A DNA stretch of 64,000 nt from Paraburkholderia sediminicola (GTDB taxonomy: Bacteria > Pseudomonadota > Gammaproteobacteria > Burkholderiales > Burkholderiaceae): NCBI RefSeq assembly GCF_902859805.1, contig NZ_CADIKC010000001.1:1798001-1862000 (forward strand), written 5' to 3'. Every line of letters begins with the position of its first letter. The first letter of the stretch is position 1. Below the pieces are notes generated by a model. The model saw only the letters and a program-made list of their open reading frames with translations. It searched no databases and was not told the DNA's origin. This document shows, one piece after another, positions 1 through 10,378 of the stretch. The position numbers and the translations under genes were made by a program.

Positions 1-405
1 CGCCACGACGATCACGCGTTTGGCGCCGATCACACGCAGTGCATCGACAAGCGCACCGGCGCTCGTCAGGACAGGCGCCTGCCCGCCGTTTTCCGCCGTG
101 CGCTGTGTCAGGCGTGCCTGCGACACGCGGTGATAACCGTGGCCCATGGCCATGATCGCGACGAGGCAGGCATAGCCGAGCACGTCGACGCGCGCGTCGG
201 ACAACTCGAGGGCACAGCGGTCCGACTCGGCGTCCATTGCCGCCAGCTCTTCCTTGACGACCTTCTTCATGCGCATCCGGCTCGAATGGAAGGTGAAGCG
301 CTGCGGACGGATCGTCTCGCGCAGTCGCAGCATGGCCGGGATCTCCGTTTCCATTGTGGTGTTCGAGCTCGGCACGATCTGGCCGATCCGGTATGTCCTG
401 GTCAT
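1..405 (-). CDS. Maleate cis-trans isomerase, 3' end outside window
   Basis: The first 135 residues are present; the gene starts at the ATG at 403-405 and continues leftward off the window. The N-terminus carries the VPSSNTTMETE motif typical of the Asp/Glu racemase-fold maleate isomerases (NicE/MaiA), which turn maleate into fumarate in the last step of the maleamate branch of nicotinate breakdown. A catalytic Cys appears in the phrase DVLGYACLVAIM. It is divergent from nicC, the expected neighbour in nic clusters, so the remaining nicD/F/X genes may lie to the left. A purine-rich GGAGAG precedes the start. Arylmalonate decarboxylase-like relatives share the fold, but context favours maleate isomerase. 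Confidence 0.88.
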   Translation of the reverse strand, partial: MTRTYRIGQIVPSSNTTMETEIPAMLRLRETIRPQRFTFHSSRMRMKKVVKEELAAMDAESDRCALELSDARVDVLGYACLVAIMAMGHGYHRVSQARLTQRTAENGGQAPVLTSAGALVDALRVIGAKRVIVVA

Positions 406-1855
<1,450 letters not shown>

Positions 1856-1962
1856 GTGTGAGTGGCAAGCACGCGATACGGAAGCGCGTGGCGCCTGCGT
1901 CATAGCACGCCGCGTGCTTCCGCTGTAAGGTCATCCCTTTTCATGTGTGAACAGGCCCAGAT

Positions 1963-2478
1963 ATGGCGCATTCGAGTCCGCCCGCCGGTCCGCTGATATT
2001 CAGCGTCAACGGCGTTCGTCGCACCGTTCAGGGCGCCGCGCCGGATACGCCGTTGCTGTATATCCTGCGCAACGACTTCGAACTGAACGGGCCGAAGTAC
2101 GGGTGCGGCCTTGGGCAGTGTGGCGCGTGCACGGTGATCGTCGACGACCAGCCCACGCGTTCGTGCGTCGTACCCGCGAGCATTGCGATCGGGCGCGAAG
2201 TCACGACGCTTGAAGGACTAGGGACGGCCGATGCGCTGCACCCAGTGCAGCGTGCCTTCATCGACGAACAGGCGGCGCAGTGCGGTTACTGCCTGAACGG
2301 AATGATCATGAGCGCGAAGGCACTGCTCGAGCGCAACCCGGAGCCTGACGACGACGCGATCCGCGACGCGCTGCGCTTCAATCTGTGCCGATGCGGCACG
2401 CACTTCGAGATCGTCAACGCGGTGCATCGCGCAGCGCAGTATCTGCGGCATGAAGGTGCGCATGAATCAACACGGTGA
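1963..2478 (+). CDS. nicA: Nicotinate dehydrogenase small [2Fe-2S] subunit
   Basis: A 171-residue member of the xanthine dehydrogenase family small subunits. The plant-type [2Fe-2S] motif C-GLGQ-C-GA-C with a fourth Cys (TRSC) lies near residues 47-68, and the second cluster has CGYC (about 107-110) and CRC (about 143-145). It should pass electrons from nicotinate hydroxylation at C6 to the cytochrome c domains of NicB. A partner molybdopterin subunit is normally required; the downstream gene carries only part of one. Its last 29 bases overlap the annotated start of nicB. The ribosome-binding site is weak. Confidence 0.9.
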   Translation: MAHSSPPAGPLIFSVNGVRRTVQGAAPDTPLLYILRNDFELNGPKYGCGLGQCGACTVIVDDQPTRSCVVPASIAIGREVTTLEGLGTADALHPVQRAFIDEQAAQCGYCLNGMIMSAKALLERNPEPDDDAIRDALRFNLCRCGTHFEIVNAVHRAAQYLRHEGAHESTR

Positions 2479-4936
2479 CGACATCGTGGCGGTGCGTGAT
2501 GATGAACATGGGCTTGAGCCCATGCGTACGCAATCGGTCGATAACGGCGAAAAATCCGGCGCTGGGATGTACCGATCGGAACGGTATCAATGGCCCGTAC
2601 GAACGCAAACGGGCGACGCAGCCGCTATGGCCTATGCGGACCTGATGGTTGAGACCGGCCACGAGCGCGACGGCACGATGACAACGTGGCAATACCGTGT
2701 GCGGCTGGAGCACAACGAGGTTCCAGCGTGCGATGACCACGTCGAGCCTGGTGCGCCTTTGCTGGTGTACCGGCACGCTCAGACGTCCGTGGCCGTCGAA
2801 GCGTCGGCGGCCCGGACAATTCCTGTTCACGCGCATGCATTTGCTCGCGAATCGTTCATCGACGAACTCGCCCATGCGCTGCAACGCGACCCTGTCGCGT
2901 TGCGCCTGCAGCACCTCGACGCGCAGCGTGACGGCGGCGCGCGCGAAACGATCCGCATGGTAACTGAGCGTGCCGCGTGGGGCGGGGCGCTTGCGGCTCG
3001 GGTTGATCCGGCTTCGCCCTGGGTGCGCGGACGCGGCTTCGCGTTCGACGGCGAAGCGCTTGAACACAGCGCGCCGCTATCGTCGGATGAGAAGGGCAGC
3101 TTGCCTGTGCGCGTCACGACGGGAACGTCGAATCCGGGTGCCGATAGCTGGACAGCATGGGTCGTGGACGTCGACGTGAATCGTGAGACTGGCGATGTCG
3201 CGATCAGGCGCGTGGTTGCGGGCCGCGGTTCGGGCGATCCGGGTGCCGAGCACGTCTCGGGCTTGCCATCATGGCAGGTGGCCGATGCGATCGAGCGCTC
3301 CACCGGCGTGCGCTTTCTTGCCCGTTCATCCCACGATGAAACCGGCTCGGCGAACGGCGATGCCGCGGTGTCGCATGAACTGAGCGTGCCGGGAAGCGTG
3401 CTGAACGAGTCGACTGCCGGGACGGCGCGGACCTTGACGCGCGCGGAGGCCGACACGATGGAGCGTGCTGCCGCGCCCGCCGCGGCCGCGATTGCGAACG
3501 CCTTGTTCGACGCCACCGGCGTGCGTTTTCGTGCACCCCCGTTCGACGCGGAGCGCATCCGCCGCGCGTTGGCTGAAGCACCTCCCGCTACGTTGGCTGA
3601 GGCGCCTGCGCAAATGCGTCGTCCGTCGCGTTGGCGGCGCTGGTTGGCCGGGGGCGGTATTGGTGGCGTGATGGGCGGTTTGATCGGCCTCGCCTGCTCG
3701 GTCCTGCCGGGGCCGGCGCCAATCGCACCGATTGCCACCATCGACACGTCGCTGTGGTCGCCGGCCACGCTCGAACGCGGGCGTCAGATCGCCGCCGCGG
3801 GCGATTGCGCGGTCTGCCACACCGCGCCGGGCGGCAAGACCAATGCCGGCGGCTTCGCGCTCGACACGCCGTTCGGCACCGTCTACTCGACCAATCTCAC
3901 GCCCGATGTGCAGACCGGCATCGGCGCCTGGTCATATGAAGCGTTTGCGCGGGCGATGCGTGAAGGTGTGTCGCGCGACGGCTCGCATCTTTATCCGGCG
4001 TTTCCGTACACCGCGTTCGCCCGGATGAGCGAGTCCGACATGATGGCGCTCTACGCGTATCTGATGTCGCAAGCGCCGGTCAAAAACGCACCACCGAAAA
4101 CGAGCTTGCCGTTCCCGCTCAATCAAAGACGGCTGGTGGCCGGATGGAACTGGCTGTTTCATGACACACGTCCGTTCGTCCCTGACGAGACGCGCTCGGC
4201 GCAGTGGAATCGCGGCAAGTATCTGGTCGACGGCGCGGGGCATTGCGGCGCGTGTCATACACCGCGCAATGCGATCGGCGCGGAGAAGGGCGGTTTTGCG
4301 TATCTGTCGGGCGGGAGCGCGGAAGGCTGGGACGCGCCGTCACTGGTGGCCTCGCGTGCGTCGCCGGTGCCGTGGTCCGAGGCTGCGCTGTTCGACTATT
4401 TGCGCACCGGCTTTTCTGCGGAACACGGTGTAGCGGCGGGGCCGATGGCGCCGGTCGTTGCCGGGCTCGCTACGCTGCCGGAATCCGACGTACGTGCGAT
4501 GGCTCACTACGTCGCGTCGTTGTCGCCACCCGTTGACGCGGAGGTGTCTGCCCGTGCTGCGGCCGTGCGTGCGAATGCTACAGACGCGGGCTCGACGACG
4601 ACACTTGGTTTCGAAAACGGCCGCCGCATTTTCGAAGCATCGTGCGCTGTTTGTCATGCGGAATCGGGCGGCGTCGGCCATTTCGGCGTGCGCCCGTTGA
4701 TGGGGCTGAACACGAGCGTTGCCCAGGCCTCACCGGACAATCTTCTGCACGTGTTGCAACACGGAATCGATCAGCCCGCAACGGAATCGCTGGGCTACAT
4801 GCCCGGATTCGGTGATGTATTCGACGACAGGCAGATGGCCGAGCTCGCGTCGTATATCCGCGCGCGTTACGCGCCGGGGCAGCCGGCCTGGCGCGATCTC
4901 GAGTCAGCGTCGGCAAGATTGCGCGCGGGACACTAG
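2450..4936 (+). CDS. nicB: NicB-like triheme cytochrome c with truncated molybdopterin domain
   Basis: 828 residues. Residues about 60-390 resemble only the C-terminal half of the molybdopterin subunit of isoquinoline/nicotinate dehydrogenases: a FARESFIDELAHALQRDPV stretch, a VVDVDVNRETGDV strand and an IANALFDATGVRFR tail. A Glu (in DTMERAA) stands at the spacing expected for the catalytic GVGE Glu, but the GVGE context is gone. A hydrophobic segment follows near 400-425, then three heme c sites: CAVCH 453-457, CGACH 599-603, CAVCH 732-736. Full NicB proteins are near 1,190 residues, so roughly 350 N-terminal residues are absent. An ATG at 2462 has AAGG 5 bases upstream and may be the real start. 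The stop overlaps the convergent TetR gene. Confidence 0.75.
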   Translation: MKVRMNQHGDDIVAVRDDEHGLEPMRTQSVDNGEKSGAGMYRSERYQWPVRTQTGDAAAMAYADLMVETGHERDGTMTTWQYRVRLEHNEVPACDDHVEPGAPLLVYRHAQTSVAVEASAARTIPVHAHAFARESFIDELAHALQRDPVALRLQHLDAQRDGGARETIRMVTERAAWGGALAARVDPASPWVRGRGFAFDGEALEHSAPLSSDEKGSLPVRVTTGTSNPGADSWTAWVVDVDVNRETGDVAIRRVVAGRGSGDPGAEHVSGLPSWQVADAIERSTGVRFLARSSHDETGSANGDAAVSHELSVPGSVLNESTAGTARTLTRAEADTMERAAAPAAAAIANALFDATGVRFRAPPFDAERIRRALAEAPPATLAEAPAQMRRPSRWRRWLAGGGIGGVMGGLIGLACSVLPGPAPIAPIATIDTSLWSPATLERGRQIAAAGDCAVCHTAPGGKTNAGGFALDTPFGTVYSTNLTPDVQTGIGAWSYEAFARAMREGVSRDGSHLYPAFPYTAFARMSESDMMALYAYLMSQAPVKNAPPKTSLPFPLNQRRLVAGWNWLFHDTRPFVPDETRSAQWNRGKYLVDGAGHCGACHTPRNAIGAEKGGFAYLSGGSAEGWDAPSLVASRASPVPWSEAALFDYLRTGFSAEHGVAAGPMAPVVAGLATLPESDVRAMAHYVASLSPPVDAEVSARAAAVRANATDAGSTTTLGFENGRRIFEASCAVCHAESGGVGHFGVRPLMGLNTSVAQASPDNLLHVLQHGIDQPATESLGYMPGFGDVFDDRQMAELASYIRARYAPGQPAWRDLESASARLRAGH

Positions 4937-5556
4937 CGCCGTCCGAGCAAATACGCGGTAGTCATCTCCACCAGCTCCCGCTTAAGGACTGGCGTTCCCA
5001 ACGTGCCTCTGTGCGCGGCATCATGAATGACGCCCGAAACGGCAGAGGAAAGGACTTGCGCGGCCACTGCGACTGATTCCCGGCCGCGCCGGTTCCCCGC
5101 CGCCGCGACCATCGCGGTGTAGCGCCGGAGATACTCCGTTTCGAACTTGTCGTGAGCGGGCTTCAGGCCTTCAATGTAGGGCGCCTCCTCAAGCAGCACG
5201 CGATGCAGTGCGGGATTGATGTTATGGACTCCGATCATGCCGTGGACCAGTTGCTCGATGCGCCACGCAATTGGCATCGTGTCATCGTCGATCGCGCGTA
5301 GTACTGCAAGAACCTCGTCGAAGTGACGCGTGGTGATTGCCACCACCAACACGTTCTTGTTCGGAAAGTACTGATACAACGAGCCAATGCTCACACCGGC
5401 GACTTCGGCGACCTCGTTGGTCGTGAATCGAGCCCAGCCCCAGCGCCCCAAAACCTGAGCACCCGCCGTGAGAATAGCCTCGACCGTGGCGCGCGAACGC
5501 GCTTGCCGTGGGGCTTTGCGCATCGTTGCAGCGTGCGTGGGAATGCGAGTAGCCAA
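4933..5556 (-). CDS. TetR/AcrR family regulator
   Basis: 207 residues with an N-terminal TetR helix-turn-helix (about residues 20-65; TTNEVAEVAGVSIGSLYQYF) and a helical ligand-binding domain. It is convergent with nicB, the two stop codons overlapping, and divergent from the MDR reductase gene. P. putida uses the TetR protein NicS to control nicAB, so this could be its counterpart. The best palindrome nearby, however, is in front of the MDR gene, which makes that gene or autoregulation the better-supported target. Confidence 0.85.
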   Translation of the reverse strand: MATRIPTHAATMRKAPRQARSRATVEAILTAGAQVLGRWGWARFTTNEVAEVAGVSIGSLYQYFPNKNVLVVAITTRHFDEVLAVLRAIDDDTMPIAWRIEQLVHGMIGVHNINPALHRVLLEEAPYIEGLKPAHDKFETEYLRRYTAMVAAAGNRRGRESVAVAAQVLSSAVSGVIHDAAHRGTLGTPVLKRELVEMTTAYLLGRR

Positions 5557-5573
5557 ATCACCGCCCTCAAGGG

Positions 5574-5596
5574 AATATGAGCCCCATGCTCACATT
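5574..5596. promoter_or_regulatory. Candidate TetR operator
   Basis: A 23-base inverted repeat with half-sites AAT-n-TGAGC and GCTCA-n-ATT around a 5-base centre, in the 91-base gap between the divergent TetR and MDR genes. Size and position suit a TetR dimer site. Binding is inferred. Confidence 0.5.
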
Positions 5597-5647
5597 AATC
5601 GGCGAGCTTGACAACAGTGTGCTTGCCCGCCTTACGAGGACATCCTG

Positions 5648-6679
5648 ATGACTGCTATACCTGACACCTGCCGCGAAATTCGATTGAAAGTCAGACCTGA
5701 TGGCCTGCCCGGTGCCGAAAACTTCGAAATCGTTTCGATTCCGTTGCCGATTCCCGCAGACGACGAGGTGCTTGTCCGCAACTGTTATTTCCTCGTATCG
5801 GCCTCGTTGCGCATGATGATCAGCAAAGGGGCCGAAGACGTGGAAGGTGTGCCGTTTCCCGCGCTACGTGAGGGCGACGCACTCGCAGGGGAAGCGCTGG
5901 GCGAAATCGTCTCAGCGCCTGCAAACAGTGGTTTTTCTCCCGGCGACCTGGTTCTGCATTTCCAGGGTTGGCGCGAATACGCGACGGTGCCCATCGCACA
6001 ATGCCGGCCTGTCGAGCCTGGATTGCCTGACCCGGTCGGCTATCTTGGGCATGGATGGACGGCTTATGCGGCGCTCACGCGTGGTGTGCAGATCCGGCCT
6101 GGCGATACGGTATTCGTTTCCAGTGCTGCGGGCGCGATCGGTTCGATGGCCGGACAGATTGCGCGCTTGCTCGGTGCGAAGCGAGTTATCGGCAGCACCA
6201 GTTCCAAAGAAAAGGCAGCCCGCCTTGTGTCCGAGTTAGGGTATGACGCGGCGGTGTTCCGCGGGGCTGCACCGATCGTTGAGCAACTCGCGGCAGCCGC
6301 CCCTCAAGGCATCGACGTCATTATCGATAATGTCGGAGGCGAGCAGTTGCAAGCGGCCATCGCCAACGCACGCGTTGGTGCGCGTGTTGTGATTCTCGGC
6401 GCACTGTCGGGGCAATTGGTGGCTGAGGGCCCCGGCCGAATCGCACCGGTCGAACTGGATTCCATGCAGCTTCTTCTGAAGAAGATTACGTTGCGCGGCT
6501 ACAGCGCCGACGATGATCCGCACATGCACGCAGAGTGGATCAGCCGGTTTGCCGATTGGCTGGACGCAGGCAGCATTCGCTTTCCACGCGAAATCATTAC
6601 TGGACTCGAATGCGCGCCGCAGGCCTTGGCGCGCGTGATCAACGGGGAATGCTTTGGGACGGTAGTCGTGAGGCTATAA
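5648..6679 (+). CDS. Zinc-independent MDR oxidoreductase (NADPH-dependent)
   Basis: 343 residues of the leukotriene B4 12-hydroxydehydrogenase / alkenal reductase branch (COG2130) of the medium-chain dehydrogenases. The N-terminal GroES-like part lacks zinc ligands. The Rossmann part shows VFVSSAAGAIGSMAGQIA (about residues 155-175), AKRVIGSTSS after the second strand, and DVIIDNVGGE. Such enzymes reduce activated double bonds of enals, enones or quinones with NADPH. GAGGA about 6 bases before the ATG supports the start. It is divergent from the TetR gene and probably under its control. Physiological substrate not evident. Confidence 0.88.
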   Translation: MTAIPDTCREIRLKVRPDGLPGAENFEIVSIPLPIPADDEVLVRNCYFLVSASLRMMISKGAEDVEGVPFPALREGDALAGEALGEIVSAPANSGFSPGDLVLHFQGWREYATVPIAQCRPVEPGLPDPVGYLGHGWTAYAALTRGVQIRPGDTVFVSSAAGAIGSMAGQIARLLGAKRVIGSTSSKEKAARLVSELGYDAAVFRGAAPIVEQLAAAAPQGIDVIIDNVGGEQLQAAIANARVGARVVILGALSGQLVAEGPGRIAPVELDSMQLLLKKITLRGYSADDDPHMHAEWISRFADWLDAGSIRFPREIITGLECAPQALARVINGECFGTVVVRL

Positions 6680-6726
6680 GCGAACGTCCGCCGGATTGTC
6701 AGCAAAATTACGCCGGCAGACGTCCG

Positions 6727-7665
6727 TCAGGTCATTGTGCCTTCCGGCGGATCAGCCTGATGAAACATGGCGTAAATAGCGTCGACCAGCCAGGCGATTC
6801 CTGGATCCGCCGAGAACTGGGCGTGGCAATGGACCTGAATTTCAATGGGTGGCAGCGAGAAAGGCAACGGGATGATGCGGAAGGACTTGTTGCGGTTAAA
6901 GCGCTGCGCGATGCTTCTGGGGAAAATGACGGCGAGATCGGTGTTCTGAACGATCTCGGGCGCAACGACAAAATGAGGCAGACGCAGCACGATATCCCGC
7001 CGCAGGTTCAATTCCTCCAGCCATTGCTCGACCATCCGGTGTCCGGTTGCGTTTGTGCTTGCGTAGACATAGCGCAAGCCCGCGAGGTCTTCCTTGGTTG
7101 GTTTCAGCTTGCGCAGAGGGTGACCCGCCCGCACAACGCAAACGTGTTCGTCGAAGAATAGCGTCCTGCTCACACACCCTGAATCCAGACCTGGAACATA
7201 GCCGAGCGCGAGATCGATTTCGCCGCTGCGCATCGCGGCACTCACAGAGTCGACGGAGACATTGGCGATCTCGATCCGGATGCCGCGTGCAGTTCGGTCG
7301 AGCATCGAGAGCAGCGGCGGCAGGAAAAAGTACTCCGACATATCCGACATCGACACGCGGAATACGCGCGTCGTCGTAGCGGGGTCGAATTTCGCGAGCT
7401 GCTGCACGGCGCCGTTGATAATCTCGAACGCCTGTGTGAGCGGTGCGTGCAAACGCAATGCCGCATCCGTGGGCACCATGCCGCTGGGTGTACGCACGAA
7501 GAGCGGATCGTCGAATAATCCACGCAGCCGGCGGAGCGCGTGGCTCACCGCAGGTTGCGTGAGTCCGAGGCGTTCGCCCGCGGCGGTCAGGCTGCGTAGA
7601 TCCGAGATGGCCAGAAACACGCGCAGCAGATTCAAATCCGTAATGCCGGAGTTCGACTTTGTCAT
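6727..7665 (-). CDS. LysR family transcriptional regulator
   Basis: 312 residues, NodD/NahR/LinR-like in style. Winged helix at residues 8-67 (LTAAGERLGLTQPAVSHALRRL), then an effector domain with SMSDMSEYFFLPPL at its first strand. It lies last in a run of minus-strand genes, 154 bases after the EthD-like gene, so it could read with the flavin monooxygenase operon or have its own promoter. Target genes cannot be assigned from sequence. Confidence 0.9.
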   Translation of the reverse strand: MTKSNSGITDLNLLRVFLAISDLRSLTAAGERLGLTQPAVSHALRRLRGLFDDPLFVRTPSGMVPTDAALRLHAPLTQAFEIINGAVQQLAKFDPATTTRVFRVSMSDMSEYFFLPPLLSMLDRTARGIRIEIANVSVDSVSAAMRSGEIDLALGYVPGLDSGCVSRTLFFDEHVCVVRAGHPLRKLKPTKEDLAGLRYVYASTNATGHRMVEQWLEELNLRRDIVLRLPHFVVAPEIVQNTDLAVIFPRSIAQRFNRNKSFRIIPLPFSLPPIEIQVHCHAQFSADPGIAWLVDAIYAMFHQADPPEGTMT

Positions 7666-7818
7666 GACGTTCGGATCGCGGCAGTGAAGGAGTCTGGCGA
7701 TCGCGCTGCGTCAGACCCTGGCTGTTAAAACGGACGCGCAACTTTCGGTGCGACAGTATCCGGTTCGCAGAGCGGGACCTGACAGCCGCCCACTGCTTAG
7801 GGCTATCCGCGTCCGGCT

Positions 7819-8541
7819 TTACGTCCGCTGCAGGTTACCGTAAATGCTGTGCATAGGGAAATGCGAGGCCGGTCCGCTGTACGGCGGGAACGCGTCGAAA
7901 TCCTGCTTCATCTGCGCACGTACCGGCGAGGCCAACGCCGCAGCCAGCGCCGTGGGATCGTCGAAGACAACTTTGTTCCGCTGCATGGCGGTTGCTTGCG
8001 GAATATCCAGACCGGTTCGATAGTCGACCCGCGTATAGATTTCCAATTCACGAATGCCGGGCAACTGTGCCATGAGCGGGGGATGATGCTTCAGATAGTG
8101 CGTCAACCACGCATTGAAATTGTGGGCTTCTCCTTCATAGCCGACGAGATACGTGCATTTCTCAGACGGATCGCCAACGCCGGAGGCATTCGGCGTAGCA
8201 AATTTTCTCACCGCCATGAGTTGCTGTGCGAATGCAAGGCGGTCCTGGGTGGCGTCTATCGTTTGCTCCATGATCGTGTGTGCGCCACCGCCGCGTTGAA
8301 GCGCCGCTTCAGCAGGACCCAGATCGTCGAAATACCATTGCAGTACCCAGCGTGGCTTCAAAGCATGTTCGTTTGACTGAGGATCGCCATTCGCCGACTC
8401 GACAGAGCGATGGATCACGAAGCGCCGCAGTCCTTCAACGTTCCGGGACACCGCCTGAGTCAGCGATATATCGACGTCGCGCGGCTCCGGATGCATGCCA
8501 TTGCGGTAGCCGACAAGAAACAGACAGACTTCCACGTTCAC
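7819..8541 (-). CDS. EthD-like dimeric alpha/beta-barrel protein
   Basis: 240 residues from a GTG start at 8539-8541. That GTG overlaps the TGA of the flavin reductase in the sequence GTGA, and the reading frame upstream of it has no family-like content. Two halves each look like a ferredoxin-like dimeric alpha/beta barrel: VEVCLFLVGYRNG at the start and KCTYLVGYEGEAHNFNAWL near residue 130, followed by IRELEIYTRVDY and a VVFDDPTALAAALAS helix. Such domains occur as small accessory or isomerase proteins in aromatic catabolism. Function here is unassigned; strict translational coupling to the monooxygenase pair suggests it acts on the same product. Confidence 0.7.
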   Translation of the reverse strand: MNVEVCLFLVGYRNGMHPEPRDVDISLTQAVSRNVEGLRRFVIHRSVESANGDPQSNEHALKPRWVLQWYFDDLGPAEAALQRGGGAHTIMEQTIDATQDRLAFAQQLMAVRKFATPNASGVGDPSEKCTYLVGYEGEAHNFNAWLTHYLKHHPPLMAQLPGIRELEIYTRVDYRTGLDIPQATAMQRNKVVFDDPTALAAALASPVRAQMKQDFDAFPPYSGPASHFPMHSIYGNLQRT

Positions 8542-9074
8542 CTCGCAGCGCTGGCTACGACGGACTGCGCCGTTGTTTCCGGCCGCACGAGGCGGTGGAA
8601 CTGCCGGCCAAAGTAGATCAATCCGTCGCCCTCCGATCTGGTCGAGATACGCCCGATTTCTACAAACATGACCGAATGCGAGCCGACACTCTTGAGGTCG
8701 ACAATCTCGCCTTCGAGGCTTGCTATCGCATGCGAGAGGACCGGGGCCGACTGATGCCCGATCGTCCATGCATGACGTGCGAACCGCTCGTCCATCGAAC
8801 AGGCTGTCATGCCCGCGAAATCACGTGCGACGTCCTGACATTCCGCAGCCAGCACATTGATGCACACGTTCCGGTTGTGATGCAGAACATCGTGGACGTA
8901 ACTGGCCTGGTTGATACAAACCAGCATTGTCGGCGGCGCGTCCGTCACGGAGCAGACCGCGCTTGCGGTAATCCCGCACCGTCCGCTCGGGCCATCCGTG
9001 GTGATGATGTTCACGGCCGCGGGCAGGCACGCCATTGCATCGCGGAAACGCCGCTTGGTGTCGTCGATCGTCAT
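8538..9074 (-). CDS. Flavin reductase of a two-component monooxygenase
   Basis: 178 residues of the HpaC/FMN-binding split-barrel family. The family phrase ITTDGPSGRCGITASAVCSVTDAPPTMLVCIN is visible in pieces near residues 22-55, with the flavin-binding GITASAV element, and the C-terminal YFGRQFHRL strand. It would supply reduced FMN or FAD to the oxygenase encoded just upstream (13 bases away) and overlaps the EthD-like gene downstream by 4 bases. Confidence 0.9.
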   Translation of the reverse strand: MTIDDTKRRFRDAMACLPAAVNIITTDGPSGRCGITASAVCSVTDAPPTMLVCINQASYVHDVLHHNRNVCINVLAAECQDVARDFAGMTACSMDERFARHAWTIGHQSAPVLSHAIASLEGEIVDLKSVGSHSVMFVEIGRISTRSEGDGLIYFGRQFHRLVRPETTAQSVVASAAR

Positions 9075-9087
9075 GATTGTTCTCTCA

Positions 9088-10305
9088 TCACGGATACGGC
9101 GTTACCGGCGCGATGCCGGCAAACAGCGCGCCTGATGCGTCGTAGGTGCCTTCGCCAAGGAACGCGTGCTGTGTCACAACAATCGAGTCGCGCACCAATC
9201 GCTGCAGCCGATTCTCGCGATAGATCGCCGCGATGCCCGCCAATTGATACGCCTGCATCACGACCTCAGCGCACACTTGCGCGGCATGAGTCGCACTGAG
9301 GCGCATCAGATTGGCTTGATCCTGTGTCACAGGATCGCCGGTGATGATTGTCTGCCACGCCGACTCGGCGGACTCGTAGAAGAACGCGCGTGCACTGCGC
9401 CAGTTGGCCTCTGCTTTCGCGAGACCGGAGCGGTAATAGCCGCGGTCTGCAAGACGCGGGGCGCCGGTGGTGGTTTTAGTCGATCCGGACATGCCGGTCA
9501 GCAGATCGAGCGCGGCACGCGCGAGGCCGACGTTGACGGCGGCGTGCACTTGCGCCTGGTACGCAACGGCGGGATAGCGGTAGAGCGGTTCGTCGATCAA
9601 CGCCTGGCCGCCGCGAACGAATGTCCATTGTGCGTCGACGAATTTCTCGCGAAGCCGCAGATCGTGGCTGCCGGTGCCCTGCATGCCGACCACGTTCCAG
9701 TTCTCGACGATCTCGACTTCCTGCGCTGGGAATACGGCGGTGAACGGTTTCCCTGCACCCGTGTCACCCGAATTGGCGGGCGTGCCGCCGATCCCTACGC
9801 CAATCCAGTCCGCGCCCTTGCAGCCGCTTGCGAATCGCCATTGTCCGCTGACCATGAAGCCGCCCGGCACTTTGGCGGCCGGCTGCAACGGATAGAGTCC
9901 GCCGGAAAAAACCTGATCCGGGCCTTTTGCATAGATGTGCTGCTGCGTTTCGATTGGGAGCGACGCAAGATAGGTATTCGCCGACCCGAACGCGGCGACC
10001 CAGGCGGTCGACCCGTCAGCGATCGCGATACGCTCAAGCATGCGCAGAAACTGCGGCGGCGGCAGCGCGTCTCCACCGAAACGGCGCGGCGTACTTGCGC
10101 GAAAAATACCCGCGCGTTTCATCTTCGCGATCATGTCACGCGGAACATGCGACAACTGATCGAACTCGTCTCTTCGACGCTCTATTTCCTCGATCAGAAC
10201 ATCGAGCGAAAGGGGACCCGCGTACTCCGGATACGGGTCGGCTTGATCGACGACGAGAGGTTCATAGACGTGCGTCGAAAGGCTGGCACTTTGAAGGCTT
10301 TGCAT
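9088..10305 (-). CDS. Acyl-CoA dehydrogenase-fold flavin monooxygenase (group D)
   Basis: 405 residues with the acyl-CoA dehydrogenase fold: N-terminal helical part with RRFGGDALPPPQFLRMLERIA and DGSTAWVAAFG, middle beta part with SGQWRFASGCKGADWIGVG, and a C-terminal helical part. These match the oxygenase components of two-component aromatic monooxygenases (HsaA, HpaH C2 and indole-acetate IacA types) rather than true acyl-CoA dehydrogenases. The flavin reductase next door supports this. Substrate is probably an aromatic or heteroaromatic acid or phenol taken up by the MHS transporter encoded upstream; which one cannot be told. Confidence 0.85.
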   Translation of the reverse strand: MQSLQSASLSTHVYEPLVVDQADPYPEYAGPLSLDVLIEEIERRRDEFDQLSHVPRDMIAKMKRAGIFRASTPRRFGGDALPPPQFLRMLERIAIADGSTAWVAAFGSANTYLASLPIETQQHIYAKGPDQVFSGGLYPLQPAAKVPGGFMVSGQWRFASGCKGADWIGVGIGGTPANSGDTGAGKPFTAVFPAQEVEIVENWNVVGMQGTGSHDLRLREKFVDAQWTFVRGGQALIDEPLYRYPAVAYQAQVHAAVNVGLARAALDLLTGMSGSTKTTTGAPRLADRGYYRSGLAKAEANWRSARAFFYESAESAWQTIITGDPVTQDQANLMRLSATHAAQVCAEVVMQAYQLAGIAAIYRENRLQRLVRDSIVVTQHAFLGEGTYDASGALFAGIAPVTPYP

Positions 10306-10378
10306 GATGGCAGGGTGTCGGAATTGAATAGTCGATCCGTCTGGTACGGCAGCGCCGTGGCGCTGCCGCTTGACGGCG

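Noticed and set aside
2414..3820. Long antisense frames opposite nicB
   Set aside because: Low-complexity Pro/Arg/Ala translations without start signals; nicB frame carries the three CxxCH sites.
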